In this document: positions 28,615-35,515 of the stretch, piece by piece | How positions within the stretch are numbered: the first letter of the stretch is position 1 | Layout: every line of letters starts with the position of its first letter | Virus record (IMG/VR): IMGVR_UViG_3300020207_000050 | Location: 1 to 44,826 of that record | Length of the DNA: 44,826 nucleotides | Strand: one strand, 5' to 3' | From: a virus | The notes under the pieces: generated by a model | What the model saw: the letters and a program-made list of their open reading frames with translations, nothing else | What the model was told of the DNA's origin: nothing | The model's database searches: none | Position numbers and translations under genes: made by a program

Positions 28615-28779
28615 TTAATCTTCTTTTTTGTAGATAGTCCATGCACCGTATGCAATAGCACCGTATGCAACTAAACTAGCAATTGGTTTGAAGATAAGAA
28701 ATGCTACACCTGCACCAATAAGTACAGCGCCATCAAGCGAAGTTCTTTCGCCTAGTCTGTCTATAATCCATTTTTTCAT
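28615..28779 (-). CDS. Small membrane protein, 54 aa
   Basis: The ATG at 28779 overlaps the TAA of the 51-aa gene (TAATG). After a charged N-terminus (MKKWIIDRLGERTSLDG) come two short hydrophobic stretches, AVLIGAGVAFLIF and SLVAYGAIAYGAW. It ends YKKED. It is probably an inner-membrane protein with one or two passes. A holin-like role is possible by size, but nothing specific supports it. Confidence 0.65.
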   Translation of the reverse strand: MKKWIIDRLGERTSLDGAVLIGAGVAFLIFKPIASLVAYGAIAYGAWTIYKKED

Positions 28780-28934
28780 TAGAACTTATATCCTCCTGGT
28801 CTAGTATTTTCAGTTGTTTTCATCGACCTTTTTTCTTCAGGTAGTTTTTGCTCGGGCTTTAGTTTAATAGGTTGAAAAGGTTTCTTATCTATTCTAAGTC
28901 CGTCAATCTTTTTTAGTTTTAAACTTTCTACCAT
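28779..28934 (-). CDS. Hypothetical basic protein, 51 aa
   Basis: The start is placed at the ATG at 28934 (MVESLKLKKIDGL), which has a good AGGAG site; the longer frame would cross the promoter. The product is lysine- and proline-rich (KKPFQPIKLKPEQKLPEEKR) and ends RPGGYKF. It is probably largely unstructured. It is first in the leftward operon with the membrane protein and the 83-aa protein. Function unknown. Confidence 0.65.
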   Translation of the reverse strand: MVESLKLKKIDGLRIDKKPFQPIKLKPEQKLPEEKRSMKTTENTRPGGYKF

Positions 28935-28954
28935 AATTAGTCTCCTATATAGAG

Positions 28955-28962
28955 TATTTATG
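28955..28962 (-). promoter_or_regulatory. Late promoter box CATAAATA
   Basis: The minus strand reads ACATAAATACTC, 20 nt before the ATG at 28934, with AGGAG in the leader. A weaker rightward candidate, TGTAAATA at 28961-28968, overlaps it and may serve the 80-aa gene. Confidence 0.6.
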
Positions 28963-29000
28963 TAAATATACAAGCAAATATTTTATTATGGAGAATAATT

Positions 29001-29243
29001 ATGTTTAATTGGTTACGCAATCTTTTTTCATCTGCACAGCCAGAGCCAGTAGCAAAGCCTGCTCCTGCGCCTGCACCAAAGAAAGCAGAAGCTAAAAAGA
29101 CTACTGTCAAAAAAGCAGACTTAGCAAAAATGACTAAAGAAAAACTTGAAGCATTTGCAAAAGAAAATTATAAAGTCGATATTGATAGAAGAAAGAAAAA
29201 AGCAGACCTAGTTGACGAAGTATTTAAACTTTCTAAGAAGTAA
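29001..29243 (+). CDS. SAP/Rho-N-like small protein, 80 aa
   Basis: The ATG at 29001 has GGAG 8 nt upstream. The N-terminus MFNWLRNLFSS is amphipathic, followed by a Pro/Ala/Lys linker (residues about 14-36). The C-terminal half, KMTKEKLEAFAKENYKVDID then KADLVDEVFKLSKK, has the helix-turn-helix pattern of SAP or Rho-N-terminal folds, which bind nucleic acid. A membrane- or capsid-tethered DNA-binding role is conceivable. Its end overlaps the convergent 97-aa gene by 11 bases. Confidence 0.72.
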   Translation: MFNWLRNLFSSAQPEPVAKPAPAPAPKKAEAKKTTVKKADLAKMTKEKLEAFAKENYKVDIDRRKKKADLVDEVFKLSKK

Positions 29244-29526
29244 TATTTCTAACACTTAGTCTTTCGATAGCAGACTCACAGCGAGCCAGCTTACGCTCTA
29301 ATACAGTGATAGCGGCTCGCTGTTTTCTTGACTGTTCTTCCAAACTACGAACATACTGTAAAGTAGGAAGTTCTTGAGTTGAGCCATCTTCTCCCAGCAA
29401 CACCATAGTATCTACACCTTGGGCTTTTAACCCGCCCGTTACACGATTAGGATTTTTTGTAGATTCGCTAGATGATGATTGGGTCTGGGCCGGATTTCTT
29501 CCGTACATTTTGTTTAAATAGCTCAT
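29233..29526 (-). CDS. Hypothetical coiled-coil protein, 97 aa
   Basis: The start at 29526 has GGAG and a late box at 29544-29551. The first 40 residues are polar and low in complexity (AQTQSSSSESTKNPN). Residues about 55-95 form a likely coiled coil (LQYVRSLEEQSRKQ, ITVLERKLARCESAIERL). It is probably a small virion or assembly protein given late expression. The family is not recognised. Confidence 0.72.
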   Translation of the reverse strand: MSYLNKMYGRNPAQTQSSSSESTKNPNRVTGGLKAQGVDTMVLLGEDGSTQELPTLQYVRSLEEQSRKQRAAITVLERKLARCESAIERLSVRNITS

Positions 29527-29543
29527 TGTTTATCTCCGTACTG

Positions 29544-29551
29544 TATTTACT
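29544..29551 (-). promoter_or_regulatory. Late promoter box AGTAAATA
   Basis: A variant box on the minus strand, 17 nt before the ATG at 29526, with GGAG in the leader. The TAA stop of the 2OG oxygenase gene (29547-29549) lies within it. Confidence 0.5.
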
Positions 29552-30260
29552 CTGCTTGCTCATAGAATTGTGAACGTCTTGGATCATGCTCATATGTTGC
29601 ATTTGAAGTATAGTAGAATAGTATTAAACTATCTCTAGTTATTGTTTTTGGACATTCTATAGGTTCGGGATGCCCATGAACTAAATCATAACCATAGTCC
29701 CAAAAAATTAATCTATTAGGCTTTGGTGCAATTTTTTTAACACATTCTGTTCTTTCATTGTTCCAAAATTCTAAATGTCCATTCCACTCTTCTTTCCAAT
29801 CTTTGTTAAGATAGAGTATGGCATTCTTTTGTCTATTTAATTTAAGACCGTTATTCCAATTAAAGTCTGTATGTAATCCTAATGATGTATTTCTGCTACT
29901 TCTACAAAACCCACCGCCTAAGAAGTGAGGATCTGGAACAAGAGATTCTGTACCAGTACAAACTTCTAACCAATCTACAAACAATTTACTGTTAAAACTA
30001 TTTGCAAGGGTTTGTAGTAAAGGCGCCTCAGCAAAGTTTCTACATTCTCTTCGTTCGCTATACTGATTAGCAAAAATTTTATAGCGTTCTTCCGGGATAT
30101 CTTCAAATGAATTTATAATAGTATTGTACAACCATGGTGGCAAAAAGTTGTCTATCATATAAAATGGAGTAGGCTCACCTTTTGCATATTCTGCAAAAAT
30201 TGTTTCTGGATTGTAAGTTGTACTTAGATCTTGGAAAAAATTATATATTTGTTCATGCAT
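29547..30260 (-). CDS. 2OG-Fe(II) oxygenase-like protein, 237 aa
   Basis: The protein fits the prolyl-hydroxylase-type double-stranded beta-helix dioxygenases, which use Fe(II), O2 and 2-oxoglutarate. The HxD iron ligands are in GLHTDFNWN (near residues 129-131). The distal part DLVHGHPEPIECPKT then ITRDSLILFYY supplies the third histidine and the oxoglutarate-binding arginine. The substrate cannot be read from the sequence. The ATG at 30260 lies 5 nt after a late box and has no ribosome site. It lies 8 nt after the UV endonuclease gene. Confidence 0.85.
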   Translation of the reverse strand: MHEQIYNFFQDLSTTYNPETIFAEYAKGEPTPFYMIDNFLPPWLYNTIINSFEDIPEERYKIFANQYSERRECRNFAEAPLLQTLANSFNSKLFVDWLEVCTGTESLVPDPHFLGGGFCRSSRNTSLGLHTDFNWNNGLKLNRQKNAILYLNKDWKEEWNGHLEFWNNERTECVKKIAPKPNRLIFWDYGYDLVHGHPEPIECPKTITRDSLILFYYTSNATYEHDPRRSQFYEQAE

Positions 30261-30265
30261 AAAAC

Positions 30266-30273
30266 TATTTATG
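30266..30273 (-). promoter_or_regulatory. Late promoter box CATAAATA exactly 5 nt from an ATG
   Basis: On the minus strand CATAAATA is followed by GTTTT and the ATG at 30260. The TAA stop of the UV endonuclease gene (30269-30271) lies inside the box. No Shine-Dalgarno sequence. Confidence 0.6.
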
Positions 30274-31378
30274 CATATATTTTTCCTGCGAAGTCTTTTG
30301 CCATTGAGTTATAATCTTCTGTTGCTAGACCATATTTGTATAGGTCAATACTAGCAAGATTCTTAGACTTAGACTCGACCATAATGTCTGCGTAATCTAA
30401 AAATTCTAATGCCCAGTCGTTAACAGCATTATTCCACATAAAGTCAGAATGTGCTCTAAGTTTTTGCTTCTTAAAGCCTTGCTCTAATAGCGAATCCATA
30501 TTAGGTAAAGAGTTATCATCATGGTCTACTAGTAGATCTTCGCGTGAAACTGAGTAATGAATAACAGGTCTTACTCCACGCCAACTGTCAACTATACGTA
30601 AAAATCTATCGTCGGTGGGCGATATGTATTCTCCACTAGCAACCCAGTGGTGGTGTATGTCCAATACGAGAGCGACATGCTTTTCAAGTTCGAGGCTTGC
30701 GTCAATGCCCCAAGACATTTCGTCGTTTTCGATTGTGATTGCGTTTCGCGCTTCTGGCGAGAGTCTCGGTAAGACGTCGATGATGCCTTGTGGACCTTTT
30801 CGACCCGATATGTGTACGTTGCATTTAAAGTCTTGGAAGGTGCGGCCGTATCCCATCCAGCGCAAGACATCGGTGTGATATTCAAATTCTTCTATGCTCC
30901 TCTCAACAATTTCCGGATTATCCGAGGCAAGTACAGTAAATTGTCCCGGATGCATTGATAGTCGGACGTCAAGGGCTCTTGCGGTTTCTCCAACTTTTGC
31001 GAATTCTTTTTCACAGTATGCAACCACATCCGGCTTGCGCCAAAAATAACACCAAGTAGGCTCGGTATAAACAGGAAGTACATCACTACCCAATCTGACC
31101 ATTCTAAGTTGAGGGGGAAGACTTCCAACATATTCAATCAACCTTCTGTATGACGCTATGTTGTGGACCATAATGTCCCACAAGCGTTCTTCAGCAACAT
31201 CACGTGTTTGCCTATTGAGCCACGCAACTGTTGTGCTACGAGTATTTAGTGGTCGCTGTATCTCCTCAAGCAATTTCTTCTTCTGTGTTTGATCAGGATA
31301 CATGTATTTGCATGCAAAACCTATGCGTTTTTGTTGTGCTTTCAAAAAGTCACCTGCTGTTGTAAATTTTAAATCCAT
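30269..31378 (-). CDS. uvsE: UV damage endonuclease (UvdE/UvsE family), 369 aa
   Basis: The start is the ATG at 31378, which overlaps the stop of the PMM-like gene as TAATG. The protein has the TIM-barrel signatures of UVDE: RIGFACKYMYP near the N-terminus, RLGSDVLPVY, RLSMHPGQFTVL near residue 140, SIEEFEYHTDVLRWMG, NDEMSW, and a late YSVSRED...HSDFMWNN region. These enzymes nick DNA 5' to cyclobutane dimers and other lesions in an alternative excision-repair pathway, useful to a phage in sunlit water. Base composition stands out: 117 of 240 bases at 30661-30900 are G or C (49%), against the mid-30s around it. Recent transfer is likely. Confidence 0.93.
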   Translation of the reverse strand: MDLKFTTAGDFLKAQQKRIGFACKYMYPDQTQKKKLLEEIQRPLNTRSTTVAWLNRQTRDVAEERLWDIMVHNIASYRRLIEYVGSLPPQLRMVRLGSDVLPVYTEPTWCYFWRKPDVVAYCEKEFAKVGETARALDVRLSMHPGQFTVLASDNPEIVERSIEEFEYHTDVLRWMGYGRTFQDFKCNVHISGRKGPQGIIDVLPRLSPEARNAITIENDEMSWGIDASLELEKHVALVLDIHHHWVASGEYISPTDDRFLRIVDSWRGVRPVIHYSVSREDLLVDHDDNSLPNMDSLLEQGFKKQKLRAHSDFMWNNAVNDWALEFLDYADIMVESKSKNLASIDLYKYGLATEDYNSMAKDFAGKIYA

Positions 31379-32097
31379 TATATTTCTTCTAGTAATTGCC
31401 ACGTTTCTTTATAATCTTTAACATTATAACACATACCTAAGTCACTGTCAATGATCTGTTTTTTAAGAGGATAATCATTTCCTGCTTTATCCATCCTATC
31501 ACCAAAAAAGTGTAATTCATCATTTATATCAAAGTCGTGTAGTATTTGACTTTTATCACTACCCTTGAGTCCAATATCAATACCTGTTTCTCCTCCAGGT
31601 CTTGCTTCTAACTCTGGAAAGAGCAAATTAAACTTTCCAGCTATTTTATTTCTTTCGTTATGTTCGAGATCATATTTTACATACAATTTGCGTTCGCCCA
31701 GTGTAGCATTGCGCCCAACTACGCTGTAATTTGTCATTCCGTGTCTATGTTCAAAATGTAGCCCAGTTCTTAACGGAAAAGCACTACTAGTGAGCTCAAT
31801 CGACAACCATTCGTGTGCATCTTCTGGTAATGTCCATTCGGAGTGTTTAATATTAACTTTGCCTTCCCAAACATCATTACCGTTACATTGATAAACACGT
31901 TTGCACAAGTTATAAGTTGGTTCTGTAATCTGTTCTATAGTTTTAGGTTTATCACTACCTGTTACAAGATATACGTCATTGACCATAGAGAACGCATTAA
32001 AGAATGCTCTAAAGTCATAGTCCATTCTACCTCTGCTAGGAGTCAATGTTCCGTCTACATCAAATATATATTTTATCGCCAATTTTCTACTACCCAT
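31378..32097 (-). CDS. Phosphomannomutase-like HAD phosphatase, 239 aa
   Basis: The start chosen is the ATG at 32097 (MGSRKLAIKYIFDVDG), overlapping the glycosyltransferase gene by 25 nt; a longer frame would add an atypical basic leader. The HAD catalytic motif is FDVDGTLTPSR (near residues 12-22), with VTGSDKPKTIEQ, the cap motif FEHRHGMTNYSVVGRNAT, and the C-terminal GLKGSDKSQIL and FFGDRMDKAGND. This set and order match eukaryotic-type phosphomannomutases (PMM2), which interconvert mannose-6-phosphate and mannose-1-phosphate; related HAD members are plain phosphatases. Near PMM length (about 245 aa). It could feed GDP-mannose or act as a sugar phosphatase. Confidence 0.85.
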   Translation of the reverse strand: MGSRKLAIKYIFDVDGTLTPSRGRMDYDFRAFFNAFSMVNDVYLVTGSDKPKTIEQITEPTYNLCKRVYQCNGNDVWEGKVNIKHSEWTLPEDAHEWLSIELTSSAFPLRTGLHFEHRHGMTNYSVVGRNATLGERKLYVKYDLEHNERNKIAGKFNLLFPELEARPGGETGIDIGLKGSDKSQILHDFDINDELHFFGDRMDKAGNDYPLKKQIIDSDLGMCYNVKDYKETWQLLEEI

Positions 32098-32882
32098 GGA
32101 TCTTTGCAATGTTCTGGATTTGGATCTCCGTGGAAAACACACACGCAACATTCTATTCGAGGTACACAGTTTTCCACTACCTTAAATGTTCTTTTTCCTC
32201 TGACGCCGCCTGGTTCAAAATCTCTACTTTGTCTTACTTCCCATTTCCAACTTTGTGTCCAACTATCTGGATATAACATTGCGGCTTTTTCTTTATGTGT
32301 TACATCATACAAGTAGTCTTGATCACCAAAGAACAGTTTTTGATATTTTTCTGGATCTTGTTTATACTTGTCCCAAACAAACCCCAGTTCTCCTGTTTTA
32401 AACTTTATAACCGAACTGTTATACTTTTGATAACTAGGACGCATAGCTCGAGTGTAGTCTTTTACAATGCACCAATGATTAGGTTGCCAAGTTAATAACT
32501 TATCTATATTACCGCTTATAACAACATCTAAATCTAAGTACAGTATAGTTCCTTTAATGGGAAGATCTTTAGAAAACATATAAGGCTTGCACCACCACCC
32601 ATGTAAGCCTTTTGGTAAGTTGAGTATTTGTATGTTAGGATCTAACCCCATTGGATCGTCTGTAAGACATGCAAACTTATAGTCTAACGTACAATTACGT
32701 TTTACCATATTATACAATTTGTTTACATAATCTGCAGAATATTTTGTGCCATGTTTAAGACATAACACAAAATAATCCTGCGGAAGTGTAGAAATAAGTT
32801 TACTAGCCTTTGCTTCTCTGCGTTCGGCCTTAATCTTTAACCATTCTTCCTTAGTGTATTGACTCTTATCAATCTTTGCCAT
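32073..32882 (-). CDS. Glycosyltransferase-like protein (GT8-type DxD), 269 aa
   Basis: The ATG at 32882 (MAKIDKSQYTKEEW) is chosen; it overlaps the end of the queD-like gene by 14 nt. After a charged N-terminal helix comes DYFVLCLKHGTKYSADYVNK, typical of nucleotide-sugar-binding GT-A folds. Then LYLDLDVVISGNIDKL carries the DxD metal/UDP-sugar motif near residue 115. GDQDYLYD and CVCVFHGDPNPEHC match the distal acceptor and metal-binding parts of GT8/GT24-like enzymes. The acceptor is unknown: host surface glycan, virion protein or DNA are options. The neighbouring sugar-phosphate enzyme supports a sugar pathway. Confidence 0.78.
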   Translation of the reverse strand: MAKIDKSQYTKEEWLKIKAERREAKASKLISTLPQDYFVLCLKHGTKYSADYVNKLYNMVKRNCTLDYKFACLTDDPMGLDPNIQILNLPKGLHGWWCKPYMFSKDLPIKGTILYLDLDVVISGNIDKLLTWQPNHWCIVKDYTRAMRPSYQKYNSSVIKFKTGELGFVWDKYKQDPEKYQKLFFGDQDYLYDVTHKEKAAMLYPDSWTQSWKWEVRQSRDFEPGGVRGKRTFKVVENCVPRIECCVCVFHGDPNPEHCKDPWVVENWR

Positions 32883-33354
32883 CAGCAAACGACATCTTTT
32901 GTGTTTGATATGGAGTATAAATTGCTGAGTTAGCACCGTGCTCTGCACACTCTGCACTCTCACACCAGCAACGTCCGTCACTCATTTCACGCACAAGATT
33001 ATCCGCAAACTTCCACGCATGATATGCAAACTTTTCTGCACCTACACCGTCAAAAATTCTTAGCTCTGCTAGTCCTTTTTCTTCTAGTGCTTTAAGCGTT
33101 TCAAGTTCAGGGTCGTCTGCATCTACAGCAACTTTATGATCAAAACTATCTTCTAGCCAAGCCTTCAAAGGTTTTAGTCCTCCAAAGTCTACAGCCCAGT
33201 TTTTTTCATCTAGATCACTACAGCCAAATACAAATTTAAAAGCAAGACTGTAGCCATGCAATAAATGACAATGTGAATGTAATGCTTTTGGTTGACGGAA
33301 CACCGCTGAAAGACCGATGTTGTGTCCGTATGTTTTAGTACTATAAAATGCCAT
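32869..33354 (-). CDS. 6-pyruvoyl-tetrahydropterin synthase/QueD-like protein, 161 aa
   Basis: The ATG at 33354 (MAFYSTKTYGHNIG) has AGGAG 7 nt upstream and a perfect sigma70 promoter at 33423-33451. The fold signatures are LHSHCHLLHGYSLAF (near residues 25-38), WAVDFGGLKPLKAWLE, the catalytic-type FDHKV, and CAEHGANSAIY near the C-terminus. Family members convert 7,8-dihydroneopterin triphosphate to pterins or, as QueD, to 6-carboxytetrahydropterin for 7-deazaguanine synthesis. The canonical AAH and HGH zinc ligands appear as AVF and HGY, so this is a divergent subfamily. No queC, queE or folE is seen in the window, so the product is uncertain. Confidence 0.85.
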   Translation of the reverse strand: MAFYSTKTYGHNIGLSAVFRQPKALHSHCHLLHGYSLAFKFVFGCSDLDEKNWAVDFGGLKPLKAWLEDSFDHKVAVDADDPELETLKALEEKGLAELRIFDGVGAEKFAYHAWKFADNLVREMSDGRCWCESAECAEHGANSAIYTPYQTQKMSFADGKD

Positions 33355-33416
33355 ATGTTTTCTCCTATAATATGGCGGCAGAATTAGAAGGGTTGACGCC
33401 AAGTCCTATATTAATA

Positions 33417-34010
33417 TTAACTATTATACGATATGTTACTTATCGTGTCAACCATTACGTTAGGATAAATCCAGGATTCTTTTAGTTTTATATGTTTATT
33501 ATAGACTATAAATTTAGTTTTAGGAAAACATTGGAATACTTTTCCTATTTGGTGTATCCAATATCTAGGATCAACGGCTCTCTTATCTGCTCTATCATAG
33601 TTTCGTGTATCTTTGTATATGTTATTAACTGTGCTAGTGTCACTGTACATATCAAAGCCTATTAAATGAACTGTTTCTTTTTTGCTCTTTAGAGCTCCTA
33701 AAAGAACAGCATAAGGACCACTACCCCATTGAAATGGTTCGTCCCATCTCTCATTTCCTTCATAAGGTAAATTAGGAAGTAATCTTATGTTTTTGTGTTG
33801 TTTGAATCTAGGATACCAATCGCTTCTTGTGTAAATTTTTGTTTCCTCATTTATACCAGCGTTGATAGATTCTTCAACCATTCGTTTGTCAACACAGATA
33901 AGATGATCCATTTTATAATCACGCATAATGGCATTGCACCCTATTTTAGTTCCAAACAGAGAGTCAATATCAAGCCGAGAACGGCTTTCACCGTTACCAA
34001 ATACATACAT
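33417..34010 (-). CDS. DUF115/MAF-like protein, possible glycan-related, 197 aa
   Basis: The protein opens with MYVFGNGESRSRLDIDSL, resembling the nucleotide-binding G-N-G-x-S loop of DUF115 and sialyltransferase-like proteins. It continues with IGCNAIMRDYKMDHLICVDK and VHLIGFDMYSD, which resemble the second half of that fold. Such proteins are found near surface-sugar genes, and here the GT8-like and PMM-like genes are close. The ATG at 34010 is exactly 5 nt after a late box and lacks a ribosome site. The 3' end holds the early promoter of the queD-like gene. Confidence 0.7.
   Translation of the reverse strand: MYVFGNGESRSRLDIDSLFGTKIGCNAIMRDYKMDHLICVDKRMVEESINAGINEETKIYTRSDWYPRFKQHKNIRLLPNLPYEGNERWDEPFQWGSGPYAVLLGALKSKKETVHLIGFDMYSDTSTVNNIYKDTRNYDRADKRAVDPRYWIHQIGKVFQCFPKTKFIVYNKHIKLKESWIYPNVMVDTISNISYNS
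33423..33451 (-). promoter_or_regulatory. Consensus sigma70 promoter for the queD-like gene
   Basis: The minus strand has TTGACA (33446-33451), a 17-nt spacer and TATAAT (33423-33428), both hexamers perfect. It lies inside the 3' end of the DUF115-like gene. Transcription would start near 33416, about 60 nt before the ATG at 33354. Confidence 0.85.
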
Positions 34011-34014
34011 ACAA

Positions 34015-34326
34015 TTATTTATTGTTGTTTATATCTTCTTTTAAGACAGTAATGTCTTGCTTAACTTCTTTAAATTTTTCAGCCGCTTGAGACATTAATT
34101 CAACAACAGAGGAAATTTTATCTATTGCCCACCACCACCAAATTGCGGCGACGAACATAAAAGTACAAGTGCCTGTTAAAATAAGCCAATAATATGTTTC
34201 ATGAGCTCCTAGCCAATACGAAATCGCTAGAGCTATAAAGCCTGTCATGGGAAGTACACTGCCTATTATTTTCCAAATAAGTGCCTGTTTTTTAGTTTGT
34301 TTTTTTAATAAGTCAAAGTTAGTCAT
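34015..34326 (-). CDS. Two-pass membrane protein with coiled-coil tail, 103 aa
   Basis: After a basic N-terminus (LLKKQTKKQALIWK) there are two hydrophobic segments, near residues 19-40 (IIGSVLPMTGFIALAISYWL) and 46-67 (YWLILTGTCTFMFVAAIWWW). They are followed by an amphipathic, charged helix (SSVVELMSQAAEKFKEVKQD). The layout is a membrane anchor with a cytoplasmic coiled coil. It resembles phage spanin or holin accessory shapes only loosely. The ATG is 5 nt after a perfect TATAAATA box with no ribosome site. Function unknown. Confidence 0.75.
   Translation of the reverse strand: MTNFDLLKKQTKKQALIWKIIGSVLPMTGFIALAISYWLGAHETYYWLILTGTCTFMFVAAIWWWWAIDKISSVVELMSQAAEKFKEVKQDITVLKEDINNNK
34016..34023 (-). 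promoter_or_regulatory. Late promoter box AATAAATA exactly 5 nt from an ATG
   Basis: On the minus strand AATAAATA is followed by ATTGT and the ATG at 34010. The TAA stop of the upstream 103-aa gene (34015-34017) overlaps its end. No Shine-Dalgarno sequence. Confidence 0.58.
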
Positions 34327-34331
34327 ACTAA

Positions 34332-34339
34332 TATTTATA
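34332..34339 (-). promoter_or_regulatory. Perfect late promoter box TATAAATA exactly 5 nt from an ATG
   Basis: On the minus strand TATAAATA is followed by TTAGT and the ATG at 34326. This is the only exact match to the T4 late consensus that I noted in the window. Confidence 0.72.
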
Positions 34340-34368
34340 GGGTACTCTTACTTTATTTTGTTGGTAGT

Positions 34369-35502
34369 TTATGAGCTGATTTGACCGAAAGGCTTCCATT
34401 CTCCTGGAGTGCCTTCCAAAATGCATACCCAACCTATATAGCCTGTTGGCTTTGGGTCATCATTCCAAACTATATCGCCTTTACGATATTGTCCACTAGT
34501 GGGTGAACCGGAACCTACTTGCATTTTTTTGTTTTCAAATTTTATCGGGCCTGCAACAGCAAGATCGCTGTCGTCTGAAATTGTGTTTACACCAACACCT
34601 AATTTACCATGTACTGTAACCCTTGCTGAGTCACTGTTCTTGTTACCTAGGTGTATTTTACCATTAGCACTTACACTAATTCTAGTTGTATTGTCAGTTA
34701 TAATTTCTAGGTCATGTGTTGTATATGTTCCTAATTTGATCTCTGGTTGATCTATATCAATAACAAACTCAGAATCAAAGCCCATTATACCAACAGCACC
34801 ATTAGGTGCTTCAGTACCAATACCTAGCCTATCAGCATCGCTGTTCCAAAATAGATGTTGACCAAAAGAAACATTGCCTCTAACATTTAACTTATGAAGT
34901 GTACCTACTTCTCTAAGGCTACTTGTTTTAATATCAGGGCCTAGTGAATCTTTGCTTAGAACATAGTTGCCGTTTACAAAGTATGCAGCATCTGCATGTA
35001 AATCTATTGGATCACTACTCCAAAGTCTATCTGGATTAGGTCTGTACACAAACTGTTTTGTAGGTTGTCCTTTTTGCACCCACAATAATCCTTTATTATA
35101 GATGTTACCATCTGCATCATTGAATTCAAGTGGTCCAGATCTTTCATTTCTAACGTCTGCTGTAACTTCGTCAACATGAAGTTTTTTTGCATAAACTTCG
35201 CCGTCTACATGTAAATTACCAGAAACATTTGTGTCGCCTACTAGTGTTTCTACGTCTATTGTATCAGTTAGTATTCCATCGTCATTTACAAACACTACAA
35301 GTCTAGTTGACTCGTCTTTAATACCGGTGCTTTTAAACTTAGATATTGTACCTCCTTGAATTAAGTCTCCACTTAGGCTGTTATTTGCTAGTTTTGACAT
35401 GTCAGGAGTGTTGTCTATGCTTGCTAAAGCATCAACAACTTCTGCTAAAATAGGTAGTCCTTCTACAGCAATACGGACTTTATTAGGATCTGGCTTCTTC
35501 AT
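34369..35502 (-). CDS. Tail-fibre-like structural protein, 377 aa
   Basis: A beta-rich, glycine/aspartate-rich protein with fibre-type repeats such as GNLHVDGEVYAKKLHVDE, VRGNVSFGQHLFWNSD and GKLGVGVNTISDDSDLAV. It ends with GDIVWNDDPKP then GYIGWVCILEGTPGEWKPFG, a C-terminal tip common in phage fibre and appendage proteins. It stands outside the main structural block but has its own late box 5 nt before the ATG, without a ribosome site. It is probably a short accessory or adhesin fibre. Confidence 0.8.
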   Translation of the reverse strand: MKKPDPNKVRIAVEGLPILAEVVDALASIDNTPDMSKLANNSLSGDLIQGGTISKFKSTGIKDESTRLVVFVNDDGILTDTIDVETLVGDTNVSGNLHVDGEVYAKKLHVDEVTADVRNERSGPLEFNDADGNIYNKGLLWVQKGQPTKQFVYRPNPDRLWSSDPIDLHADAAYFVNGNYVLSKDSLGPDIKTSSLREVGTLHKLNVRGNVSFGQHLFWNSDADRLGIGTEAPNGAVGIMGFDSEFVIDIDQPEIKLGTYTTHDLEIITDNTTRISVSANGKIHLGNKNSDSARVTVHGKLGVGVNTISDDSDLAVAGPIKFENKKMQVGSGSPTSGQYRKGDIVWNDDPKPTGYIGWVCILEGTPGEWKPFGQISS

Positions 35503-35507
35503 GTAAG

Positions 35508-35515
35508 TATTTATC
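35508..35515 (-). promoter_or_regulatory. Late promoter box GATAAATA exactly 5 nt from an ATG
   Basis: On the minus strand GATAAATA is followed by CTTAC and the ATG at 35502. The TGA stop of the 430-aa gene (35514-35516) overlaps the box. No Shine-Dalgarno sequence. Confidence 0.65.

Noticed and set aside
30615-30878. Plus-strand 87-codon ORF inside the UV endonuclease gene, and a 97-codon ORF in another frame
   Set aside because: Both arise from the higher GC content of this gene. Neither has a start signal, and the UvsE frame has unmistakable motifs.
33391-33427. Plus-strand TTGACG near 33392 as a rightward promoter
   Set aside because: No -10 hexamer at 16-18 nt, and no rightward gene follows.
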